The notes: generated by a model not told the origin, from the sequence alone. 64,000 bases of DNA from Pararhizobium sp. IMCC3301 (GCF_030758315.1 NZ_CP132336.1:124001-188000); one strand, 5' to 3'. Positions 49,063-58,259 are shown, counted from the first letter of the stretch. Numbers and translations are program-made.

Positions 49063-52027
49063 GCATCCGCTCCCCATCCTTGTCGAAGAAGCAGGGGTCG
49101 ACAATTTCGACCGGAACATGGTGTCCTTTCAGCGGAAAGGTTGCATACATCTCCCGTCCGATGAGATCCCGGCCTTTTTCCAGCAAAGCCAGTGCGATGT
49201 ATTTTTCAAGTGCGGGACTATAGGCGCAGGACGTGACATGGCCCAGGCTGATGCCGGGTTTGCCTGCGTTCGCGCTGCGCACCAGATGGCTGCCAACGCG
49301 CACCGGTTCCCCAGAGTTGGAAATCAGGCCGACCAGTTGCTGGCGATTGGGATCAGTAAAGGCAGCACGCGCGGTCATGGCCGAGCCGATGGCGTATTTT
49401 TGCTGTGAGACCATGCCGCCAAGGCCGACCATCTCTGCTGTTGTGCGGCCATTCAATTCCGCACCGACCACATGGCCCTTTTCCAGACGCATGGTTCCCA
49501 GCGCTTCCATCCCATAATTCACCATTGCAAATTCTTTTCCGGCAGACTGAAGACCATTCCAGACCGCCAGGCCGAAACGTGTTGGCGTGTAAACCTCGAA
49601 GGCCAGCTCACCGGAAAAGGACAGGCGGCACAGCATCACCGGAATACCCTGGCTAGTATGGCCGTGGCGGATGGCCATGAACGGAAAGGCATCATTGCTG
49701 AAATCCAAGTCCGGGATGTATCTGTCGAGAAGATCACGGACTTTCGGACCGGCCACCGCCGTCCCGGCCCATTGATCAGTGACCGAGGTCACATGAACCT
49801 TCAGGTCCGGCCAGTGAATGGCTAGACAGGTTTCAAGATGCTCCATCACACCGGCTGCATGGGCGGTGGTTGTTGTCATCAGAAAATTTGTCTCGCCGAG
49901 ACGCCATGCGGTTCCGTCATCATAGACGATACCGTCCTCTCGCAGCATCAGGCCGTAGCGCGCCTTGCCGACAGGCAGTTTGGCAAAACCATTGCTGTAA
50001 ACGCGGTTGAGAAACTCTGATGCATCCGGTCCCTGCACGGCGATCTTACCGAGGGTCGAGACATCGACAATGCCGACAGAGTTACGGGTCTGCCGCGCTT
50101 CACGAATATAGGCTTCTTCAAGGTTCTCTGCACCCCGGCGGTAGACCCTTGGTCTTTTCCACAGTCCGGCATCCATCATTTCCGCGCCTGCATCCACATG
50201 CCAGTCATGAATTGCGGTGCGGCGGATTGGCTGCCAATGCGTACCGCGCTCCGCGCCCACCAATGCGCCAAATGAGATCGGAGTATAGGGCGGCCGGAAG
50301 CGCGTAGTGCCGACTTCCGGCACACTTAATCCGCGCGCTTCAGCCATTAATGCCAAGCCATTGATATTGGAGAGTTTCCCCTGATCCGTTCCCATACCCA
50401 AAGTGGTGTATCGTTTCAGATGTTCAACACTGAGAAAGCCTTCCTGATAGGCCAGCTGGATGTCACTTGCGGTCACATCGTGCTGAAAATCGACAAAGGC
50501 TTTGTCCCGGCCGCCCTTGATGCTCCAGACCGGCGCAACATTCAGCACATTTTGCCGTTCGGGCTCCTGCAGTTTCTTGCGCGCCTTGCTGAATGATAAT
50601 TTTCGCAGCGCGGATTCCGCTGCAATTTCAGCACTGGCAATGACGTCATCACGGTCGAAATGGCCAGCCATTGAGCCGCAGGCGGTCCACAGGCCATCCG
50701 GTCGGCCCGGCAGCATTGTTTGCAAAGTTTCATCCCATTCGGGCGCGCCGCCCATCTGGCTGGTGAGGTGTATCGTCGGCGTCCAGCCACCGGAGATGCC
50801 GAGGCAATCGCAGTCAATTACGCGTTCCTCGCCACTGGTGGTTTTGCTATGTGGATCAAATGCGGCGAGGCTGACGCGCTTGATGCCGTGATTGCCATGA
50901 ACCTGCGTCACAGCGTGGCCGGTAATAAGTTGAAGTCCGGTGGCCGCTACCTGTGCCATGGCCAGATCCGAGATATTTGTTCTGGTATCGACCATCGCGC
51001 GGATTGGCACACCCATATCTTTCAGGGTGCTGAGTTGCGCATAGGCACCGTCATGGCTGGTGAACAGCACGATATCCCTGCCGGCGGCGACACCATAGCG
51101 CAGCGCATAGGCACGAATACTGTCAGCCAACATCACGCCGGGCCGGTCATTTCCTGTAAACACCAGCGGACGTTCCAGCGCACCAGCAGCAAAAACCGCG
51201 TGGCGCGCGCGCAGTACATGATAGCGTTCATAAGGTGCGTAATCGCTGTCCTGCGGCTGATGGGCGGACACCCGCTCCACCAATCCGAATGTACCGCCAT
51301 CATACATGCCAAAACAGGTAGTGCGCGGCAAAATTGTTGCATTGGCTAGCGCCTTCAGACTGTCGAGCAGTGTGGATATCTGCTCGTCTCCTCTGGGGTC
51401 TCCGCGATGATAGCCGCCAAAGCCGGCATGCTCGTCAACCAGAACCACGCGGGCGCCTTTTTGCGCTGCCCGCAGAGCCGCTGTCAGTCCGGCAAGTCCG
51501 CCGCCGACGACAAGCAGGTCGGCAAATCTATTGATTTTCTCATATCTGTCAGGATCAGGGCGGCTGCCGGCTTTGCCCAGACCGGCGGCGCGACGGATAA
51601 TCGGTTCATAAACCTTCCAGGCCTTCCGCGTCGGTGCCATGAAGGTCTTGTAGTAGAAACCGGCCTGAAGCAATGATCCGGTCAGCTGGTTGGCAGACAG
51701 AACATCAAAATTGAGGCTTGGCCAGCGGTTTTGACTGCTGGCGGCAAGGCCCTCATAAATCTCCGCCATGGTGGCTCTGCTATTGGGTTCCTGAACATCC
51801 GGTCTGTTGAGGGTCATCAGGGCGTTTGGTTCTTCGCTACCAGCACTCATCAGGCCGCGGGGGCGGTGGTATTTGAAGCTGCGTCCGAATAATTTCTGAC
51901 CGTCCGCCAGAAGCGCCGAGGCCAACGTATCGCCGGAAAAACCGTCCACCGGCCTGCCATCAAATGTGAAAGACAATTTTCGGCTGCGGTCTATCTGTCC
52001 GCCCGCATCCAGTCGAAAGCCGCTCAT
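49055..52027 (-). CDS. soxA: Sarcosine oxidase subunit alpha
   Basis: SoxA binds NAD and, with its C-terminal GcvT-like domain, tetrahydrofolate, and contributes to the FMN site of the heterotetrameric oxidase. The 990-residue protein has an N-terminal ferredoxin-like 2Fe-2S-fold region lacking clear cluster ligands (GRSFKYHRPRGLMSAG), the NAD domain LLVVGGGLAGLTAALRAAQKG, and the aminomethyltransferase domain from about residue 600 (MMDAGLWKRPRVYRR onward). It overlaps soxD by 4 bases and soxG by 8. Confidence 0.94.
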   Translation of the reverse strand: MSGFRLDAGGQIDRSRKLSFTFDGRPVDGFSGDTLASALLADGQKLFGRSFKYHRPRGLMSAGSEEPNALMTLNRPDVQEPNSRATMAEIYEGLAASSQNRWPSLNFDVLSANQLTGSLLQAGFYYKTFMAPTRKAWKVYEPIIRRAAGLGKAGSRPDPDRYEKINRFADLLVVGGGLAGLTAALRAAQKGARVVLVDEHAGFGGYHRGDPRGDEQISTLLDSLKALANATILPRTTCFGMYDGGTFGLVERVSAHQPQDSDYAPYERYHVLRARHAVFAAGALERPLVFTGNDRPGVMLADSIRAYALRYGVAAGRDIVLFTSHDGAYAQLSTLKDMGVPIRAMVDTRTNISDLAMAQVAATGLQLITGHAVTQVHGNHGIKRVSLAAFDPHSKTTSGEERVIDCDCLGISGGWTPTIHLTSQMGGAPEWDETLQTMLPGRPDGLWTACGSMAGHFDRDDVIASAEIAAESALRKLSFSKARKKLQEPERQNVLNVAPVWSIKGGRDKAFVDFQHDVTASDIQLAYQEGFLSVEHLKRYTTLGMGTDQGKLSNINGLALMAEARGLSVPEVGTTRFRPPYTPISFGALVGAERGTHWQPIRRTAIHDWHVDAGAEMMDAGLWKRPRVYRRGAENLEEAYIREARQTRNSVGIVDVSTLGKIAVQGPDASEFLNRVYSNGFAKLPVGKARYGLMLREDGIVYDDGTAWRLGETNFLMTTTTAHAAGVMEHLETCLAIHWPDLKVHVTSVTDQWAGTAVAGPKVRDLLDRYIPDLDFSNDAFPFMAIRHGHTSQGIPVMLCRLSFSGELAFEVYTPTRFGLAVWNGLQSAGKEFAMVNYGMEALGTMRLEKGHVVGAELNGRTTAEMVGLGGMVSQQKYAIGSAMTARAAFTDPNRQQLVGLISNSGEPVRVGSHLVRSANAGKPGISLGHVTSCAYSPALEKYIALALLEKGRDLIGREMYATFPLKGHHVPVEIVDPCFFDKDGERMHG

Positions 52028-52299
52028 CTGCCACCCCCTGTCTGATGCGGATCACGGCTTTTGACAGCCAGTATTTCATGGGTTGCGGTATCTCTGGTCA
52101 TCTCCAGGACGAGGCGGCAGCCTCCATTGTGCTGCCATAATTCCTTGTGCGGTCCGCGCGGATTGCTGCGGTTGTAGATAAAATTCTCCCAGTCCCTGGT
52201 GCGGGCTTTCTCCGGAGCGGGACGCTTGACCGTGGCATCGCCCAGATAGGTGTATTCTGCAAGATCACGGGCACCGCAATGCGGGCAAGGTATCAGCAT
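52024..52299 (-). CDS. soxD: Sarcosine oxidase subunit delta
   Basis: SoxD is the small zinc-binding subunit of tetrameric sarcosine oxidase. The 91-residue protein has the expected ligands C5, C8, H57 and C61 (IPCPHCGARD and HNGGCR) and the conserved RDWENFIYNRSNPRGPHKE. It lies 20 bases behind soxB and overlaps the soxA start (ATGA). Confidence 0.94.
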   Translation of the reverse strand: MLIPCPHCGARDLAEYTYLGDATVKRPAPEKARTRDWENFIYNRSNPRGPHKELWQHNGGCRLVLEMTRDTATHEILAVKSRDPHQTGGGR

Positions 52300-52319
52300 G
52301 GATTTCTCCCCTTGGGTAT

Positions 52320-53579
52320 TTAGTGCAGCTTGGCTTGGGGGCCCGCGCCGCGTTCATCGATTGAATAACCAGACGCGAAGCGCTCCAGCGTGAAGGGTGC
52401 ATTGAGCGCATGCGGTTCATCTTTGGCGATGGTGTGGGCAAAACACCAACCCGATGCCGGCGTGGCCTTGAACCCGCCATAACACCAGCCGGCATTGAGA
52501 TAGAGGCCCGGCAAAGGCCCTTTGGTGATAATCGGACTGCCATCCATCGACATGTCCATAATGCCGCCCCAGTGCCGCAACAGGCGGACCTTGGCAAATT
52601 GCGGATACAGCGCCAGCATAATGGTCATCACGTCTTCAATCACGGGAAGATTGCCGCGTTGGGCGTAGGAATTGTATTTGTCGATATCGCCGCCAAACAC
52701 CAGCCCGCCCTTGTCGGACTGCGACATATAGAAATGTCCGCCGCCGCCGGTCACGACAGTATCGACAGCCGGCTTCAACCCTTCGGAGACAAAGGCCTGC
52801 AGCACATGGCTTTCAATCGGCAGGGTTTCAACACCTGCCTTGCGCATCACTTCCGACGTGCTCCCGGCGACAGCCACGCCAATCTTGGGCGCTTTGATAT
52901 CGCCGCGTGTGGTCTGCACACCAGTGATCGTGTCACCCTTTTTCAAGAACCCGGTGACTTCACAATTTTCCAGAATATCGACACCCAACCCATCAGCGCC
53001 GCGGGCATAGCCCCAGGCGATCGCGTCGTGGCGTGCGGTACCCGCCCGCGGCTGCAGCAACCCGCCTTGGATGGGAAACCTGGTGTCAGTCGACATATCG
53101 AGTTGCGGAACAAATCTCGCGACCTCATCGCGATCCAGTAATTCCGCATCGATCCCGTTGAGGCGCATGGCATTACCGCGTATGGCATGGGCGTCCATTT
53201 CAGCCGGATTATGGGCAAGGTTGAGAACACCGCGCTGGGAAAACATCACATTGTAATTCAATTCCCGGGACAGACCTTCCCACAGTTTCATACTGTGCTC
53301 ATAGAACAGCGCGTTCTTGCGCAATTCATAATTCGAGCGCACGATGGTTGTGTTGCGGCCAATGTTACCGCTGCCAATCCAACCCTTTTCGACAACAGCA
53401 ACATTGTGAATGCCGTGCTCTTTGGCAAGATAGAAGGCCGTCGCCAGCCCGTGCCCGCCACCGCCGATAATGATGACATCATAAGACGGTTTGGGATCGG
53501 GTTTGCGCCACTGGCTGCTCCAGTGCTTGTTCCCGGTAAGAGCGTTTTTTGCCAGCGCCCACGCAGAAAATCGTGCCAC
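52320..53579 (-). CDS. soxB: Sarcosine oxidase subunit beta
   Basis: SoxB holds FAD and oxidises sarcosine. A GTG at 53579 behind GAGGAG gives 419 residues (MARFSAWALAKNALTGNK), matching the usual SoxB start; the frame continues upstream to 53633 but without support. The dinucleotide motif YDVIIIGGGGHGLATAFY is at residues 33-50, followed by KGWIGSGNIGRNTTIVRSNY. It is the first gene of soxBDAG. No glyA or folate gene lies beside it, unlike many sox loci. Confidence 0.94.
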   Translation of the reverse strand: MARFSAWALAKNALTGNKHWSSQWRKPDPKPSYDVIIIGGGGHGLATAFYLAKEHGIHNVAVVEKGWIGSGNIGRNTTIVRSNYELRKNALFYEHSMKLWEGLSRELNYNVMFSQRGVLNLAHNPAEMDAHAIRGNAMRLNGIDAELLDRDEVARFVPQLDMSTDTRFPIQGGLLQPRAGTARHDAIAWGYARGADGLGVDILENCEVTGFLKKGDTITGVQTTRGDIKAPKIGVAVAGSTSEVMRKAGVETLPIESHVLQAFVSEGLKPAVDTVVTGGGGHFYMSQSDKGGLVFGGDIDKYNSYAQRGNLPVIEDVMTIMLALYPQFAKVRLLRHWGGIMDMSMDGSPIITKGPLPGLYLNAGWCYGGFKATPASGWCFAHTIAKDEPHALNAPFTLERFASGYSIDERGAGPQAKLH

Positions 53580-53633
53580 GTAATTCTCCTCTGATCGAGG
53601 ATCAGTGTGCAGGTCTATGCTTGAACTGCGCAA

Positions 53634-53672
53634 GGGACAAAACGTCCCGTCACCGGGTTTTCCGGTGGTTTT
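53634..53672 (+). promoter_or_regulatory. Two short hairpins in the soxB/regulator divergent region
   Basis: The 149 bases between soxB and the regulator gene contain GGGAC-AAAAC-GTCCC (53634-53648) and CACCGG-GTTTT-CCGGTG (53651-53667), the latter followed by GTTTTT like a small plus-strand terminator. Both would lie in the leader or promoter of the regulator gene. They might attenuate it or be operators; nothing more can be said. Confidence 0.35.
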
Positions 53673-53728
53673 TGCTTGCTCGACTGAAACACGTCCATAA
53701 GATGCCGCTCTGGGAGGACGACATATTC

Positions 53729-54670
53729 ATGACGCGCTTCGGTTTTTTATTGATCGACCGGTTCTCGCTTTTTAATCTGGCTGCGATGCTGGATCCGCTT
53801 CGGGTTGCAAACCAGATGTCGGGAGAAGAGCACTTTGAATGGCTGACAACCAGTGTCAGCGGAGAGCCTGTGCATTGCAGCAGCAATACCAGCTTCAATG
53901 TCGGTCACGCCCTTGCCGATCTGCCTCGTTGCGATGTGTTGATTGTTTGCGCCGGATATGAAACCGACCCGGAAAATGTAACGCAGATCCATACCCAACT
54001 GCGCCAGCGTGAACGGCGCGGGACAATTCTTGGTGCAATTTCCACCGGCAGCATTGTGTTGGCCAGCGGCGGTTTGCTTGATGGCTATGCCTGCACCATT
54101 CACTGGGAGTATGAGGCTGCTTTCCGGGAACGCTTTCCTGCGGTCAACTGTACCGGCCGTGTATTTGAAATTGACCGCAACCGCATGACGTCGTCCGGTG
54201 GTACGGCATCCTTCGATCTGGCGCTCAACATTATCGCACGGGATTTGTCCCAAGAATGTGCCTATCAGGTTGCCAATCAGTTCCAGCACGACAGAATCCG
54301 CAAAGGCGATGAGACCCAAAGAGCTGGCAAAAACAGGGATTTTTCCACGAGGCCGGATAAGCTGGCGCGGGTCATCACGATAATGCAAACCAATCTTGAA
54401 GAACCGCAGGCCACCTCCGAACTGGCCAGAAAGGTCTCGCTGTCGGTGCGTCAGGTGGAACGGCTGTTTCTCAAATATCTGAGCTGCACACCGAGCAAAT
54501 ATTATATGGGACTGCGTCTGGAACGCGCGCGCGAATTGTTGCGCCAGACCAACTCGCCGATTATTGAAGTGGCGCTGGCAACCGGGTTTTCCTCGCATTC
54601 CTATTTCGCCCAGAGCTACCGGAATTATTTCGAACGCAGCCCTTCAGAAGAGCGCCGTAAGGTCTGGTAA
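53729..54670 (+). CDS. GlxA/GbdR-like transcriptional regulator (DJ-1 domain plus AraC HTH)
   Basis: This 313-residue regulator has an N-terminal DJ-1/PfpI-like domain (about 1-180, with LIVCAGYETDP and GAISTGSIVLASGGLLDG) and a C-terminal AraC-type double helix-turn-helix (about 215-313, SELARKVSLSVRQVERLF and ALATGFSSHSYFAQSYRNYF). The start at 53729 follows GGGAGGA; an in-frame ATG at 53702 is less likely. The architecture is that of GbdR, ArgR and CdhR of pseudomonads. Position between soxBDAG and a dimethylglycine-dehydrogenase-like gene suggests it activates both in response to a betaine breakdown product. Confidence 0.88.
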   Translation: MTRFGFLLIDRFSLFNLAAMLDPLRVANQMSGEEHFEWLTTSVSGEPVHCSSNTSFNVGHALADLPRCDVLIVCAGYETDPENVTQIHTQLRQRERRGTILGAISTGSIVLASGGLLDGYACTIHWEYEAAFRERFPAVNCTGRVFEIDRNRMTSSGGTASFDLALNIIARDLSQECAYQVANQFQHDRIRKGDETQRAGKNRDFSTRPDKLARVITIMQTNLEEPQATSELARKVSLSVRQVERLFLKYLSCTPSKYYMGLRLERARELLRQTNSPIIEVALATGFSSHSYFAQSYRNYFERSPSEERRKVW

Positions 54671-54722
54671 CTTCGAGGTTTTGGATAACGCCGCTCCAGC
54701 AACGCCTGCCATGTAGCGCCCA

Positions 54723-54751
54723 TGTCGCAGGACAAAAGGTTGGCTGTCGCA
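54723..54751 (+). promoter_or_regulatory. TGTCGCA direct repeat, candidate activator site
   Basis: TGTCGCA occurs at 54723-54729 and again at 54745-54751, a 22-base period, about two helical turns, in the 152-base gap between the regulator and the dehydrogenase gene. A direct repeat with TGTCGC half-sites is the known form of the operator of Pseudomonas ArgR, a regulator of the same DJ-1/AraC architecture. Binding here is inferred. Confidence 0.4.
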
Positions 54752-54822
54752 TTGAAGCTGGAAGGGCAATGCCGCGCCGCATAGTTTGGAAAGGGCAATC
54801 GATAAAGGTGAGGGAACAGATC

Positions 54823-57330
54823 ATGCAAACGCGGGCAAGAGTGGTCGTTATCGGCGGTGGTGCGGTTGGCGTGTCGACGCTGTATCATCTGGCCAAGAAG
54901 GGCTGGTCCGATGTTGTCCTGCTGGAGCGCAAGGAGCTGACCTCCGGCTCCACCTGGCACGCCGCAGGCCTGCTGCCCTTGTTCAATCTGAGCTATTCGG
55001 TCGGTCAGATCCATAAATATTCAGTCAGACTCTATGGCGATCTGGAAGCGGAAACCGGCATGAATGCCGGGCTCTCGCGGGTGTCCAACATCCGGCTTGC
55101 CCGCAGCAAGGATCGCTGGGACGAATATCTGTATTATGCCGGTGTTGCCAGAACCATTGGCGTTACCGTCAATCTGCTGAGCCCGGAAGAGCTGAAGGAG
55201 ATTTGGCCGCTGTGTGAGATCGATGGCATTCTCGGCGCCATTCAGCATCCCGATGACGGCTATATCCAGCCTGCCGATCTGACCCAGGCCCTGGCCAAGG
55301 GCGCGCGCGACAATGGCGCAAAAATCCATCGCAACACCAATGTCACCGGAGCAACGCGCAGCGCCAATGATACTTGGCTCGTACAAACAGACAAAGGCGA
55401 GATTGAATGTGATCATATTGTCTGCTGCTCCGGCAATTTCGCCCGCCAGACCGGCGAAATGTTCGGTCTTGATATCCCGGTGATCCCGGTCGAACACCAG
55501 TATATCGTTACCGAGGCTCATCCCGCCATACTGGAGCGTCGCGCCAAAGGACTGCCGGAGATGGGGGTTTTGCGAGAGAGCGATTCCTCCTGGTATATGC
55601 GCGAGGAAGCCGGTGGCCTGTTGCTTGGACCGTATGAGAAAGACGCGCCGTGCTGCTATGTCGATGGACCGGATGCCGATAGCGAATATGAATTGTTCCA
55701 GGAGGATCTGGATCGTCTGATGCCGTATATTGAAACGGCAATTGAACGTGTCCCGGCCTTTGGCGAAGTCGGTATCAAGAAAGTCTATAATGGCGCGATT
55801 GCCTATACGCCGGATGGTTCACCGATTATCGGGCCCGCCTGGGATGTGCCCAATGTCTGGCTTAACGAAGGACATTCCTTCGGCATCACTGCGGCTGGCG
55901 GGGCAGGTTGGCAACTGGCTGAATGGATTGTCGAGGGAGAGCCTTCGATCGACATGATGGGCGTTGATCCGCGGCGTTTCGGCCCTTACGCGACAAAAGC
56001 CTATCTGCAGCAGAAAAACGAGGAGGCCTATGCCAATGTCTTCTCCATGCACTACCCCGATGAAGAGCGCGTTGCGGCCCGTCCGCTGAAGAAAACACCG
56101 GTCTATGATCGTCTCAAACAACATGGCGCGGTGTTCGGCTCAGTCTATGGCTGGGAGCGTGCCAACTGGTTTGCGCCGCTGGATTATTCCGTCCCGGCTG
56201 ACCCGTTGAGCTATCCTGATCTGCTGCTCCACCACAATCACGCGCCCGCCACAGATGATGGCCGCATTGTTGAAAAATGGTCGTTCCGCCGCTCCAATTA
56301 TTTTGATTTTGTCGGCCTGGAAGTGAAAAATGTCACCGAGAATGCCGGAGTTCTCGACATGTCCGCCTTTGCCAAGATCGAAGTCACCGGTGCGGGCGCG
56401 CGGGAGTGGTTGAACGGCTTGTTCGCCAACAGCATTCCCGGCAAGCAGGGCCGGATTGCATTGTGCCATCTGCTGACCCGATCCGGCGGCGTATTGTCCG
56501 AATTTACCGTATATGAGTGGCAGCCGGGACGGTTCTATCTGGTGTCTGCAGGCGCTTACGAACGCCATGACCATGACGTGCTGACCAAAGCCCTGCCAAA
56601 GGACGGCTCGGTGCATCTGTCGCCGATCACCGGGCAATATGGCGTGCTGGTTTTGGCCGGTCCAAAATCCCGTGACGTGCTGGCGAAACTCACCGATACG
56701 GATCTGACAAATGCAGCCTTCCCCTGGCTGTCCGGCAAGAAAATCAGCCTCGGCAAGGCCACCGCCCATGCGCTGCGGGTGAACTTCGTTGGCGAATTGG
56801 GCTGGGAATTCCATCATCCGATTGAAATGCAACTGGAAATCTTCGATGCCCTGATGGAAGCTGGTGCAGAGTTCGGCATTCAACCCTTCGGCATTCGTGC
56901 CATGGACGCGATGCGGCTGGAAAAATCCTACCGTCTTATTCCCCGCGAATTGTCGATTGAATATTCAGCCTACGAATCCGGGCTGGACCGCTTCATCAAA
57001 CCAGCCAAGGATTTTATCGGCAAACAGGCTCTTATCCAGCGCCACCAGGACGGAGACCGATGGGCCTATGTCACTCTGCATGTCGAGGGCGTCAAAGATG
57101 CTGATGCCCGTGGATCGGAAGCAATTTTTGACGGTGATCAGCTGATCGGCCGCGCCACCTCCGGCGGCTATGGCTGGCGCGTTGGCAAATCCCTGGCCCT
57201 GGCCATGGTGCCACCTGCCTACGCTGCCATTGGCACGATTTTGCAAATTCAAATTCTCGGAGAGCAGTTTCAGGCGGTGGTGATTGAGGAAAGTCCGTTT
57301 GATCCGGAAAACCTGGTGTTGCGGGGCTGA
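54823..57330 (+). CDS. Dimethylglycine/sarcosine dehydrogenase-like flavoprotein (FAD plus GcvT domains)
   Basis: The 835-residue protein, from the ATG at 54823 behind AGGGA, has an N-terminal FAD oxidase domain (VVVIGGGAVGVSTLYHL) with H46 in SGSTWHAAGL, the place of covalent FAD in dimethylglycine and sarcosine dehydrogenases, then an FAO_M linker and a C-terminal aminomethyltransferase (GcvT) fold that binds tetrahydrofolate. It should remove an N-methyl group from dimethylglycine or a similar substrate and, with soxBDAG, give glycine. Exact substrate cannot be read from sequence. Its neighbour regulator lies 152 bases upstream. Confidence 0.85.
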   Translation: MQTRARVVVIGGGAVGVSTLYHLAKKGWSDVVLLERKELTSGSTWHAAGLLPLFNLSYSVGQIHKYSVRLYGDLEAETGMNAGLSRVSNIRLARSKDRWDEYLYYAGVARTIGVTVNLLSPEELKEIWPLCEIDGILGAIQHPDDGYIQPADLTQALAKGARDNGAKIHRNTNVTGATRSANDTWLVQTDKGEIECDHIVCCSGNFARQTGEMFGLDIPVIPVEHQYIVTEAHPAILERRAKGLPEMGVLRESDSSWYMREEAGGLLLGPYEKDAPCCYVDGPDADSEYELFQEDLDRLMPYIETAIERVPAFGEVGIKKVYNGAIAYTPDGSPIIGPAWDVPNVWLNEGHSFGITAAGGAGWQLAEWIVEGEPSIDMMGVDPRRFGPYATKAYLQQKNEEAYANVFSMHYPDEERVAARPLKKTPVYDRLKQHGAVFGSVYGWERANWFAPLDYSVPADPLSYPDLLLHHNHAPATDDGRIVEKWSFRRSNYFDFVGLEVKNVTENAGVLDMSAFAKIEVTGAGAREWLNGLFANSIPGKQGRIALCHLLTRSGGVLSEFTVYEWQPGRFYLVSAGAYERHDHDVLTKALPKDGSVHLSPITGQYGVLVLAGPKSRDVLAKLTDTDLTNAAFPWLSGKKISLGKATAHALRVNFVGELGWEFHHPIEMQLEIFDALMEAGAEFGIQPFGIRAMDAMRLEKSYRLIPRELSIEYSAYESGLDRFIKPAKDFIGKQALIQRHQDGDRWAYVTLHVEGVKDADARGSEAIFDGDQLIGRATSGGYGWRVGKSLALAMVPPAYAAIGTILQIQILGEQFQAVVIEESPFDPENLVLRG

Positions 57331-57445
57331 AACAGCTTTGGTCGGTCTGGTCAACGCAGACCCTAAAAAAGCCCGATTGTCGGTTTGTTTTCCGCCGTGA
57401 AAGCGTTACACGAAACGGTCTGACGCCCCCAACCGGAGTTTAGGA

Positions 57446-57988
57446 ATGAATCTGATCAAAACACTTGCGGCTGCTGCCGTTGCGCTCACACTGGCAACTG
57501 TCAGTTTTGCCGCCACGGATGCCGATACACTTATCCTGGAAACCAAAAATGGCAAAGTGACCATTGAATTGTTGCCTGAAGTCGCCCCCAAACATGTGGA
57601 GCGGGTCAAGCAACTGGCCAATGACGGGTTTTACGATGGCCTCAAATTTCATCGGGTGATCGAGGGCTTCATGGCCCAGACCGGCGATCCGAGCGGCGAT
57701 GGCACCGGCGGTTCCGAGCTCCCGGATTTGCGCGCTGAATTTTCAAAACAACCGTTTGAACGCGGTACGCTCGGCATGGCCCGGTCGCAAAATCCCAACA
57801 GCGCCAATTCCCAGTTCTTCATCACCTTCGGTGACGCATCGCACCTCAACGGTCAGTATACGGTGTTCGGCCGAGTCACGGATGGAATGGAATTTGTCGA
57901 TCAGATCAAGATGGGCTCAAGTTCACAAAACGGCGCTGTCAGTGATCCCGACACCATCATCAAAATGCGCACAGCCGATCAGTTTTAG
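57446..57988 (+). CDS. Periplasmic peptidyl-prolyl cis-trans isomerase (cyclophilin type)
   Basis: A signal peptide (about residues 1-22, ALTLATVSFA) precedes a cyclophilin domain: FHRVIEGFMAQTGDPSGDGTGG, the classic signature with catalytic arginine, then NSANSQFFITF and LNGQYTVFGRV. The 180-residue product should assist folding of exported proteins. Similar to PpiA/PpiB types; in alphaproteobacteria an exported copy often sits beside a cytosolic paralogue, which is not seen here. Confidence 0.92.
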   Translation: MNLIKTLAAAAVALTLATVSFAATDADTLILETKNGKVTIELLPEVAPKHVERVKQLANDGFYDGLKFHRVIEGFMAQTGDPSGDGTGGSELPDLRAEFSKQPFERGTLGMARSQNPNSANSQFFITFGDASHLNGQYTVFGRVTDGMEFVDQIKMGSSSQNGAVSDPDTIIKMRTADQF

Positions 57989-58016
57989 CCGCGAAAGCGT
58001 GATTGCAGGCCACAGT

Positions 58017-58048
58017 CTGGATCTCCGGAACAAGTCCGGGGGATGACG
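58017..58048 (-). repeat. REP-like palindrome, copy A
   Basis: Read on the minus strand, this is CGTCATCCCCCGGACTTG, then TTCCGGAGATCCAG: the same element as copies B and C in the opposite orientation, with a slightly imperfect stem. Elements of this kind (GTCATCC...GGATCCAG around a GC stem) are scattered through many alphaproteobacterial genomes. Confidence 0.75.
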
Positions 58049-58153
58049 GGCAGTGGGGCGACGATGGTAGTGGGTTGACGGTTAGCGCGGAATGACGGTG
58101 CTAAAGCCGCACCCATGCCACACGTTCATGCCAAACCTTCGTGCCACTCTGTT

Positions 58154-58187
58154 CGTCATCCTCGGACTTGTTCCGAGGATCCAGTAC
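58154..58187 (+). repeat. REP-like palindrome, copy B
   Basis: The core CCTCGGACTTGTTCCGAGG is a perfect hairpin flanked by CGTCAT and ATCCAGTAC. Compared with copy C, one C to T change in the left arm is matched by a G to A change in the right arm, so pairing is kept. Confidence 0.8.
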
Positions 58188-58225
58188 GCGTATGGTCAGG
58201 CGGTACACTCATGCCACCCACCTAC

Positions 58226-58259
58226 CGTCATCCCCGGACTTGTTCCGGGGATCCAGTAC
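58226..58259 (+). repeat. REP-like palindrome, copy C
   Basis: The core CCCCGGACTTGTTCCGGGG is a perfect hairpin with the same flanks (CGTCAT and ATCCAGTAC) as copy B, 72 bases downstream of it in the same orientation. Confidence 0.8.

Noticed and set aside
58017-58259. Insertion sequence ends or transposon remnant
   Set aside because: There is no transposase fragment or target-site duplication; the repeats fit dispersed REP-type palindromes.
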